From contig DASXMR010000119.1 of NCBI GenBank assembly GCA_036495525.1, positions 1-13,496 on the forward strand: a stretch of 13,496 nucleotides of DNA, given 5' to 3'. The notes under the pieces are model-generated. The model was given only the letters and a program-made list of their open reading frames with translations, did not search any database and was not told the origin of the DNA. Shown here piece by piece: positions 5,986-11,513 of this stretch (within the stretch, counting starts at the first letter, position 1; the number at the start of each line of letters is the position of its first letter). The stretch is from DASXMR01 sp036495525. Its GTDB lineage: Bacteria > Actinomycetota > Actinomycetes > Streptosporangiales > Streptosporangiaceae. A program made the translations under genes and the position numbers.

Positions 5986-7523
5986 TGAGCAGCCAGGGAG
6001 ACGGCGCCGGGCGGGAGCCGCCTGGCCGGGCGGACGAGTTCCCCGATCCGGCACTGGTCGTGCTCATCGGGCCGTCCGGGTCCGGCAAGTCCGCCTGGGC
6101 GGCGGCCAGGTACCTGCCGCGGGAGGTCGTCTCGGCCGATCAGCTGCGCAGCGTGGCCGGCAGCGGCGAGCACGACCTGGACGCCTCGGCCGACGCGTTC
6201 GCCCTGCTCGACCAGATCGTCGCCGCGCGGACGGGGCGGCAGCTGACCGCCGTCGTGGACACGCTCGGCCTGGACGCGGAGCGCCGGGCCGGCTACCTCG
6301 CGGCCGCCAGGCGCGGCGGGCTGCCCGCCGTCGCCGTGATCTTCCAGACGCCAGCGCGGATCTGCCGGGATCGCAACAGGGGCCGGGAGCGACCGGTGCC
6401 CGCCGCCGTCCTGGACGCCCAGCTGCGCCGGATGCCGGAGGTGAGGACGCAAGTCGCCGCCGAGGGGTGGGACGCCGTGGTGCTGACCGGACCTGACCAG
6501 GGCGACCGCGCCGGCCAGCAGGCGAGCACAGCGGCCAGGCCGGCCGGCGCGGCGGCTGCGGACCACGCCAGCGGCCAGGCCGGCGGGGCAGCCCGGATGG
6601 ACCTGGTCCTGCAGGTGTCCCGGTTCCCGTGGGGTGACGACCCGGCAGGCTGGCTGCGATCGGTCGCGCTGGCGGCTGAGCACGCCGGGCTGGCCGGCCT
6701 CGCGCTGATGGATCACCTGATCCAGATTCCGCAGGCCGGCCGCGCCTGGGAGCCGATTCCCGAGCCGTGGGTGACGCTGGGCATGCTGGCCGGGCTGGAT
6801 ACCGGCCTGCGGCTCGGCACGCTGGTTACCCCCGCGACGTTCCGGCCTGGCGGGGTGCTGGCCAAGGCTGTCGCGACGCTGGACGCGATCAGCGGGGGCC
6901 GGGCGTTCTGCGGCGTCGGGGCGGGCTGGTGGGAGCGCGAGCACGCCGCCTTCGGCCTGCCGTTCCCGCGGCCTGGCGCGCGGCTTGACGCGGTCGAGAC
7001 GACGATCGAGACGATGCGCGCGCTGTGGCAGCCGGGCACCAGGGCGTTTCAGGGCGAGCGGGTCAGCCTGCCGGAGACGACTTGCTACCCGCGGCCCGAG
7101 CACCAGATCCCGATCATCGTCGGCGGCAGCGGCGAGCGGACCCTGCGGATCGCCGCCCGGCTGGCCGACGGCTGCAACGTGCCCTCAGACCTGGCGGCGA
7201 TAGACCGGTCGCTGGACCTTGTGGGCCGGCACTGCCGGGAGGCTGGCCGCGACCCAGCCGAGGTCATGCTCACGGTGCTCGATATCCCGGTCATCGGCCG
7301 GGACCGCGGGCACGTCGCTGACCTGGTCGAGCGGCTGCGCGGCCGGACCGCAGCGGCCGCCTTCGCTCGGCGTCACCACGCCGGCACCACGGCCGATCAT
7401 CTGGACCGCTACCGGCTGCTGGCCGGGCGCGGCGTCAGCACGGTATTCGTCTCGCTGCCGGACCTGGCCGGACCCGACGACGTGCTCAGGCTCGAGCCGC
7501 TGGCCGCCGGCCTCGCCGCCTGA
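5985..7523 (+). CDS. Fusion: Pnkp-like P-loop kinase domain plus F420-type LLM oxidoreductase domain
   Basis: This is one uninterrupted 512-residue frame with two domains. Residues 22-170 resemble the 5'-kinase domain of bacterial polynucleotide kinase (Pnkp): Walker A GPSGSGKS (29-36), VVSADQLR with Asp52 as likely base, AVVDTLGL (89-96) in place of the usual VVDATN, and an Arg-rich lid, CRDRNRGRERPVP (127-139). An Ala/Gly/Gln linker (171-204) follows. Residues 205-512 are a luciferase-like monooxygenase (LLM) domain of the F420-dependent type: GTLVTPATFRPGGVLAK (278-294), the turn GVGAGWWEREHAAFGLPFP (310-328), and IPIIVGGSGERTLRIAARLA (375-394). An internal ATG at 6597 could make the oxidoreductase alone, but it has only a weak GGCGGGG upstream. 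Expression is coupled to the nucleotidyltransferase by a one-base overlap. Substrates are unknown: the kinase could phosphorylate a small molecule or nucleic-acid end, and the LLM domain could reduce or oxidise an F420-linked substrate. Confidence 0.85.
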   Translation: MSSQGDGAGREPPGRADEFPDPALVVLIGPSGSGKSAWAAARYLPREVVSADQLRSVAGSGEHDLDASADAFALLDQIVAARTGRQLTAVVDTLGLDAERRAGYLAAARRGGLPAVAVIFQTPARICRDRNRGRERPVPAAVLDAQLRRMPEVRTQVAAEGWDAVVLTGPDQGDRAGQQASTAARPAGAAAADHASGQAGGAARMDLVLQVSRFPWGDDPAGWLRSVALAAEHAGLAGLALMDHLIQIPQAGRAWEPIPEPWVTLGMLAGLDTGLRLGTLVTPATFRPGGVLAKAVATLDAISGGRAFCGVGAGWWEREHAAFGLPFPRPGARLDAVETTIETMRALWQPGTRAFQGERVSLPETTCYPRPEHQIPIIVGGSGERTLRIAARLADGCNVPSDLAAIDRSLDLVGRHCREAGRDPAEVMLTVLDIPVIGRDRGHVADLVERLRGRTAAAAFARRHHAGTTADHLDRYRLLAGRGVSTVFVSLPDLAGPDDVLRLEPLAAGLAA

Positions 7524-7535
7524 TCAGTAACTCGG

Positions 7536-7928
7536 TCAGCCTTCCAGGCCGCCGGGGCTGGCCGGCACGTCGACGGCGTGCTGGCGCAGCACGTCGAGCG
7601 GCACGATGTCGAGCGCGCGCTCGTGCGTGGAGGCAAGTACGACGTGCGCGGCCGCGCCGTCGCGGTGCGCCATGAGCCAGTTCGCCGCTGTCACGCACCA
7701 CCGGTCACCGGGCACCAGGCCGGGGAACCGGTAAGCGGGCACCGGGGTGGTCAGGTCGTTGCCGATCCCGCGCTGGTGCTGGAGAAACTCGGCGGTGACC
7801 ACCGCGCAGATCGTGTGGCTGCCCAGGTCCTCAGGCCCGGTCGTGCAGCAGCCGTCCCGGTAGAACCCGGTGACCGGGTCCTCACCGCACGGCTCAAGCT
7901 CGCCGCCCAGCACGTTGCGATCCGTCAT
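7536..7928 (-). CDS. DUF2237 family protein
   Basis: This 130-residue protein has essentially full family length and all typical landmarks of DUF2237: NVLGGELEPCGEDPVTGFYR (5-24), DGCCTTGPEDLGSHTICAVV (25-44), GNDLTTPVPAYRFPGLVPGD (56-75) with RWC following (76-78), and a helix near LDVLRQHA (111-118). Five cysteines (14, 27, 28, 41, 78) and His38 could bind a metal or form a redox site; this is inference, as the family has no established activity. ATG 7928 matches the family N-terminus and has GATACT six bases upstream. The in-frame GTG at 7943 lies upstream of that element and adds only five residues. The gene converges on the kinase-LLM fusion with 12 bases between stops. Confidence 0.88.
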   Translation of the reverse strand: MTDRNVLGGELEPCGEDPVTGFYRDGCCTTGPEDLGSHTICAVVTAEFLQHQRGIGNDLTTPVPAYRFPGLVPGDRWCVTAANWLMAHRDGAAAHVVLASTHERALDIVPLDVLRQHAVDVPASPGGLEG

Positions 7929-7934
7929 CGCCCT

Positions 7935-7940
7935 AGTATC
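7935..7940 (-). promoter_or_regulatory. Candidate -10 element for the DUF2237 gene
   Basis: The minus strand reads GATACT (4 of 6 to TATAAT, with A2 and T6), then AGGGCG, then ATG 7928. AGGG could also serve as a very close Shine-Dalgarno, so leaderless initiation is likely but not certain. A second TACAGT on the same strand lies at 8039-8034, farther upstream. Confidence 0.35.
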
Positions 7941-8058
7941 CACCGCGTCCCGCCGCCAGCGGCGCTGGCCAGGGGCACTGGCCGGACCTGGTTAATCGCA
8001 GGGCTTTCCCCGATTCCCCCGGCCCGCCGCGCCACTGTAATTGAGCTTGAAACGGCGG

Positions 8059-8089
8059 CGGGCCGGCCGCGGCGGGGACGGCCGGCCCG
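8059..8089 (-). terminator. 10-bp perfect hairpin downstream of the Nudix gene
   Basis: CGGGCCGGCC (8059-8068) and GGCCGGCCCG (8080-8089) are perfectly complementary around an 11-base loop. The hairpin begins 28 bases past the Nudix stop on the minus strand and is followed there by GCCGCCGTTTC, which is only a trace of a U-tract. GC-rich hairpins without U-tracts are common 3' signals in actinobacteria. It also lies in the leader region of the DUF2237 gene, so attenuation or regulator binding is an alternative. Confidence 0.5.
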
Positions 8090-8117
8090 GTGTCCTGGCT
8101 GCTCCGCAGGCGGGTAC

Positions 8118-8612
8118 CTAGCGGACTTCGGGCAGGCGGCGGCCCTGCTCCAGGTAGACGGCGCGCCGGGCCTTGCAGGCCGCGCGCACCCGCCGCCGGA
8201 TCGGCTTGCGCAGCAGCGCGAGCGCGTCGTGCAGCCTGGCCAGCCGGTACTGCGAGATCTCCGCCTGCTGCAGCACGATGGCGGCCAGGCGCTTGTCGTC
8301 CACCGCGCCGCAATCGAACAGGAACCTGATCCCGGCCTGGCCGCCATTTTTCGGGCGGCGGAAGTCCATGCCTGCCAGCCGGCCGGAATGGACTTCCAGC
8401 CCGGTTTCCTCGCGGACCTCACGCTGGCAGGCCTGCCACGGCGTCTCCCCGTCCGCCTCCATCACGCCGCCGGGGATGGTCCAGCCCGACTTGTAGGTCG
8501 GCTTGAGTATCAGCAGCCTGCCGCGATGGTCGAAGATCATCGCTCCGGCCGAGACAGGGATGGCCGGCAGCGTGTACGGCTGCCCGGATATCTGCTGGTC
8601 AGTGTCGGCCAT
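8118..8612 (-). CDS. Nudix hydrolase
   Basis: This is a 164-residue Nudix protein, expected to hydrolyse a nucleoside diphosphate linked to another group in a Mg/Mn-dependent way. The Nudix box spans residues 48-72: PGG, then E56, seven residues, and REVREETGL (64-72) with the metal-binding E65, E68 and E69. The loop between the first Gly pair and E56 is one residue longer than the canonical G-x5-E. The preceding strand (IPVSAGAMIFDHRGRLLILK, 18-37) and W44 are typical. The C-terminus (131-164) is strongly basic (KPIRRRVRAACKARR), which may favour an RNA or nucleotide-phosphate partner; this is inference. The frame is open to 8774, but the family N-terminus and TAGTGT seven bases upstream favour ATG 8612. 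It is divergent from the racemase gene with only 19 bases between start codons. Confidence 0.88.
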   Translation of the reverse strand: MADTDQQISGQPYTLPAIPVSAGAMIFDHRGRLLILKPTYKSGWTIPGGVMEADGETPWQACQREVREETGLEVHSGRLAGMDFRRPKNGGQAGIRFLFDCGAVDDKRLAAIVLQQAEISQYRLARLHDALALLRKPIRRRVRAACKARRAVYLEQGRRLPEVR

Positions 8613-8631
8613 GCCCACCACACTAAGAGCC
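8613..8631. promoter_or_regulatory. Candidate bidirectional promoter with overlapping -10 elements
   Basis: The whole gap between divergent starts 8612 (-) and 8632 (+) is 19 bases. On the minus strand TAGTGT (8625-8620) ends 7 bases before ATG 8612. On the plus strand CACACT (8619-8624) ends 7 bases before ATG 8632. The two hexamers overlap, offset by one base, so one melted region could start leaderless mRNAs both ways. There is no room for a leader on either transcript unless its promoter is inside the opposing gene. Confidence 0.45.
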
Positions 8632-9360
8632 ATGCCGCACCTGGGGATCCTGGCGCACAGCACGGAGGGCGCCGCGCTTTGCTTGCGCACCTTCTGCCAG
8701 CACGGCTTCAGTGAGCTCGGCGCGCACGACCATCCGGACGTGACCCTGGACTGCATCGCGCTGGCCCGCAGCATGCCCGCCTGGGACGCAGGCGACTACG
8801 ACTCGATCCGGGCGGTCCTGGCCGAGAGCGCCAGGCGGCTGGCTGCCGCGGGCGCTGACTTCTTCGTCTGCCCGGACAACACCGCGCATCAGGCGCTGGA
8901 GCAGCCGGGACCCGACTTTGCCCTGCCGGGCCTGCATATCGCCGAGGTACTCGCCGGGCAGGCCGCGGACGACGGCCGTACCCGTGTCGGCGTGCTCGGC
9001 ACCAGGTACCTGATGGACGGCCCTGTCTACCGCAGCGCGCTCGGCAGCCGCGGCATCGACGCTCAGGTGCCCGGCCCGGCAGACCGCGAGCTGATCAACT
9101 CTGTCATCTTCACTGAGCTGGTCAACGGAGTCTTCACCGACGCCGCGCGGCGGGAGTTCCAGCGGATCATCGCACGGCTGTCCGGGCGCGGCTGCGACGC
9201 GGTCGCGCTGGCGTGCACCGAGATCCCGCTGCTGATCACGCAGCCGGACTCGCCGCTGCCGGTGCTCGACTCCACCAGGCTGCTCGCCAGCGCGGCCTTC
9301 GACGTCGCCGCCGGACACCGGCCGCTGCCGCGCTGGCGCGGCGGCCCCCTGGCCGGCTGA
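8632..9360 (+). CDS. Aspartate/glutamate racemase family protein
   Basis: At 242 residues it has the usual length for the two-lobed, cofactor-independent Asp/Glu/hydantoin racemase superfamily. The N-terminal strand GILAHSTEGAALCLRTF (5-21) carries the T/S-x-E-G substrate loop. The second catalytic cysteine is clear in LACTEIPLL (Cys195). The first site, normally CNTAH, reads CPDNTAH (80-86), with Asp82 in the usual Cys position and Cys80 two residues earlier. The protein may therefore use a shifted Cys, act as a one-base enzyme such as a decarboxylase or isomerase, or act on another substrate. ATG 8632 gives the family N-terminus; the frame is open to 8503, but that stretch lies within the Nudix gene on the other strand. 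The amidase gene follows after 66 bases with its own apparent promoter. Confidence 0.87.
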   Translation: MPHLGILAHSTEGAALCLRTFCQHGFSELGAHDHPDVTLDCIALARSMPAWDAGDYDSIRAVLAESARRLAAAGADFFVCPDNTAHQALEQPGPDFALPGLHIAEVLAGQAADDGRTRVGVLGTRYLMDGPVYRSALGSRGIDAQVPGPADRELINSVIFTELVNGVFTDAARREFQRIIARLSGRGCDAVALACTEIPLLITQPDSPLPVLDSTRLLASAAFDVAAGHRPLPRWRGGPLAG

Positions 9361-9413
9361 GCCGCGGCCGCCCCGGCCGGATAAATCGCGCTGGCTGCCG
9401 CGGCTCGCGCCGC

Positions 9414-9419
9414 TACAGT
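9414..9419 (+). promoter_or_regulatory. Candidate -10 element for the amidase gene
   Basis: TACAGT fits TANNNT and is followed by GAGGCCG (7 bases) and GTG 9427. If used, the first candidate start, GTG 9418, lies inside the -10 and cannot be in this transcript. GAGG could alternatively act as a close Shine-Dalgarno on a longer transcript. Confidence 0.45.
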
Positions 9420-9426
9420 GAGGCCG

Positions 9427-10557
9427 GTGTCGACCTTCATCACCCGGCTGCCGCACGCGAAGAACGGCATCCGGCTCGCGGTCAAGGACCTGATCGACGT
9501 AGCTGGCGTGCCGACCACGGCCGGCTGCCGGGCGGTGGCCGAGCGGGCCGGGCCAGCGGAGCGGGACGCGCCGTGCATGGCCGGCGCGCGGGCAGCCGGG
9601 GCGGCGATCGTCGGCAAGGTCAACTTGTACGAGCTGGCCTACGGGGCATCAGGGACCAACCAGTGGTACGGCACGCCGGTGAACCCGCTCGACCCTGCGC
9701 TGGTCCCCGGCGGCTCGTCCAGCGGATCAGCGGTCGCCGTGGCCGACGGCGAGGCGGACATAGCGTACGGCTCGGATACCGGCGGCTCGGTCCGGATACC
9801 GTCGGCCTGCTGCGGCATCACCGGGCTGAAGACCACGCACGGCCGGGTGTCGCTGGAAGGCGTCTGGCCGCTAGCGCCGAGCCTGGACACCGTCGGCCCG
9901 ATGGCGCGTGATGTGGCTGGCGTGCGCGCAGGCATGCTGCTACTCGAACCGGGCTTCAGCGACGACGTGCCGCCGGCGGTACGGGTCGGCCGGCTCCGCC
10001 CGCCGTGGCCGCAGGTCGACCCGCGCATCGACGCTGCGGTCGACCAGGCGCTGGCACGCAGCGGGCTCGAGGTGCTCGACGCGCCGCTTGATGGCTGGCG
10101 GGACGCGCTGCGGGCGGGCGGCGCGATCCTCGACTATGAGGCGGCGCAGTGCAATAGCAGCCTGCGCTGCGACGAGCGCGCCCGCGGCTTGATGTCAGCC
10201 GAGGTACTTGGCAGGCTGGACGAGGCCGCGAAGGTGACGCCGGAGCAGGCGCGGCACGGCCGCGAGTTCCAGGCGCGCTGGCGGGAAGTCGTCGCGGCCC
10301 TGCTGGGCCGGGTGCAGCTGCTGGCGCTGCCGGTCACCGCGTTCTTCCCGCCGTCGCTGACGAATTCGGGACCGCACCCCTACACCGGGCTGACGCTGCC
10401 ATCGAACCTCACCGGGTTCCCGGCACTGGCGCTGCCGGTACCCAGCTCGCACACCCTGCCGGCCAGCCTGCAGCTGATCGGCCCGCCGGGCGGCGAGGAA
10501 CTGCTGCTGGCCACCGGCGCGATCATCGAGGCGACGGCCGGGTATCAGCGCCGCTAG
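9427..10557 (+). CDS. Amidase signature family enzyme (short form)
   Basis: This protein has 376 residues from GTG 9427 (379 from GTG 9418). It is a serine hydrolase of the amidase signature family, hydrolysing carboxamides to acid plus ammonia. The Ser-cisSer-Lys triad is intact: Lys20 in AVKDLIDVAG, Ser97 in VPGGSSSGSA, and nucleophile Ser121 in YGSDTGGSVRIP, with the characteristic 24-residue Ser-Ser spacing. The protein is shorter than the usual 450-500 residues: only about 20 residues precede the catalytic Lys, so the N-terminal helical part is almost absent, and the C-terminal half is compact. The end (LTGFPALALPVP) matches the family's usual C-terminal segment. The closest functional guess is a small-molecule amidase; GatA is less likely because no gatC or gatB is near. 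It converges on thrB with a 17-base gap. Confidence 0.9.
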   Translation: MSTFITRLPHAKNGIRLAVKDLIDVAGVPTTAGCRAVAERAGPAERDAPCMAGARAAGAAIVGKVNLYELAYGASGTNQWYGTPVNPLDPALVPGGSSSGSAVAVADGEADIAYGSDTGGSVRIPSACCGITGLKTTHGRVSLEGVWPLAPSLDTVGPMARDVAGVRAGMLLLEPGFSDDVPPAVRVGRLRPPWPQVDPRIDAAVDQALARSGLEVLDAPLDGWRDALRAGGAILDYEAAQCNSSLRCDERARGLMSAEVLGRLDEAAKVTPEQARHGREFQARWREVVAALLGRVQLLALPVTAFFPPSLTNSGPHPYTGLTLPSNLTGFPALALPVPSSHTLPASLQLIGPPGGEELLLATGAIIEATAGYQRR

Positions 10558-10580
10558 CCAGGTGCCTGGCTGCCTCAGCC
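10557..10580. terminator. Tandem short hairpins between convergent genes
   Basis: Two inverted repeats occupy the 17-base gap and its edges: GCCAGGTGCCTGGC (10557-10570; stem GCCAG/CTGGC with a 4-base loop) and GGCTGCCTCAGCC (10568-10580; 5-bp stem, 3-base loop). They share bases, so only one forms at a time. The second includes the thrB stop. There is no U-tract on either strand. A bidirectional termination signal is a reasonable guess from location. Confidence 0.4.
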
Positions 10581-11513
10581 GGGAACCGTGACCCTCGCGC
10601 CAGCGAGGTCCACTGGCAGCGGCAGCACCCGCCACCCTGCGGCCTCGCCGGCCAGGCCGACCAGGTCCGCCACCTCGGCGGCACCGGGCCCCGCTCCGGT
10701 GACGCACAGCGCGAGCACGGCCGGCCCCGCGCCGGACACGACCGCCGGTATCCCGGCCTCGCGCAGCCGTCGCACCAGGGCGATCGTGTCCGGCATGGCC
10801 GCCGCGCGGTACCGCTGGTGCAGGAAGTCCTCCGTGGCCGGCAGCAGCAGCTCAGGGTCAGTGGTAAGAGCAGCCACCAGCAGCGCGGCCCTGGCCGCGT
10901 TCGCCGCGGCATCGCGGTGCGGCACGGTCGCCGGCAGCGCCTGCCGCGCGGCCGTGGTGGCGACCGGCGCTGGCGGGACGCAGAGCACCGGCGCCAGCGC
11001 GGCCAGCGGCGTGAGCCGGGCGGCCCTGGGCACTGACTCGCACTGCCACGCGATGGTGAGCCCGCCGGCCAGGCACGCGGCCACGTTGTCCGGGTGCCCC
11101 TCGAGCCGCGCAGCCAGCTCAAGCGGTGCCGGGTGACCGGCCCCGCCGGCCAGCCCAGTGCCAGCCAGCTCAGTGGCCGCCAGCACGCCGGCCACGATCG
11201 CGCCGGCCGACGAGCCGAGCCCGAAGCCCTGGGGTATCTGGTTCGCGCAGCGGATCGCCAGGCCGGGCGGCTGATCCCCGAGAGCGGCGAAGCACGCTCG
11301 CATGGCGCGGATGACCAGGTGGTCCTCGCCGGCCGCCGCGGCGTCCGCTCCGTGCCCGGTCACCTCGATGCTCAGCCCGGCTGCCAGCACCCTGGCCTGC
11401 ACCACATCGTGCAGGCCGAGCGCGAGGCCCAGCGCGTCGAAGCCAGGGCCCAGGTTGGCGCTGGTGGCCGGCACGGTGACAGTCACCTGGCCGGCCGGGA
11501 CCGGCCGGGTCAT
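10575..11513 (-). CDS. thrB: Homoserine kinase
   Basis: This is a 312-residue GHMP-superfamily kinase that phosphorylates L-homoserine to O-phospho-L-homoserine in the cytoplasm, the step before threonine synthase. The N-terminal substrate motif PATSANLGPGFDALGLAL (15-32), the ATP-binding loop PQGFGLGSSAGA (94-105), EGHPDNVAACLAGG (138-151) and the C-terminal glycine motif SGAGPAVLAL (260-269) are all present in order. Length is normal for actinobacterial ThrB. ATG 11513 overlaps the thrC stop by four bases (ATGA). No Shine-Dalgarno is visible, so translation probably depends on re-initiation after thrC. It is the last gene of the hom-thrC-thrB operon and faces the convergent amidase gene. 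In Streptomyces and Mycobacterium, rho usually follows thrB; it does not here. Confidence 0.96.
   Translation of the reverse strand: MTRPVPAGQVTVTVPATSANLGPGFDALGLALGLHDVVQARVLAAGLSIEVTGHGADAAAAGEDHLVIRAMRACFAALGDQPPGLAIRCANQIPQGFGLGSSAGAIVAGVLAATELAGTGLAGGAGHPAPLELAARLEGHPDNVAACLAGGLTIAWQCESVPRAARLTPLAALAPVLCVPPAPVATTAARQALPATVPHRDAAANAARAALLVAALTTDPELLLPATEDFLHQRYRAAAMPDTIALVRRLREAGIPAVVSGAGPAVLALCVTGAGPGAAEVADLVGLAGEAAGWRVLPLPVDLAGARVTVPG

Noticed and set aside
5092..6054. Upstream extension of the peptidase frame (total 694 codons, minus strand)
   Set aside because: The extra 321 residues are antisense to the nucleotidyltransferase, show no domain, and would hide the normal P1-family N-terminus at 5091.
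5958..7103. Long minus-strand open frame (381 codons)
   Set aside because: It is antisense to the kinase-LLM fusion, Arg/Pro/Gly-rich, and without recognisable motifs: a typical shadow of GC-rich codon bias.
7578..8714. Long plus-strand open frame (378 codons)
   Set aside because: It runs antisense through both DUF2237 and Nudix genes, each with clear family motifs, and crosses their intergenic hairpin.
9361..9404. Two GCCGCGGC copies between racemase and amidase genes
   Set aside because: They are self-palindromic GC octamers, too short and too expected here to call a regulatory repeat or terminator.
8623..9456. Minus-strand open frame (277 codons) opposite the racemase gene
   Set aside because: The plus strand carries the racemase motifs (TEG loop, CTEIP); the antisense product is low complexity.
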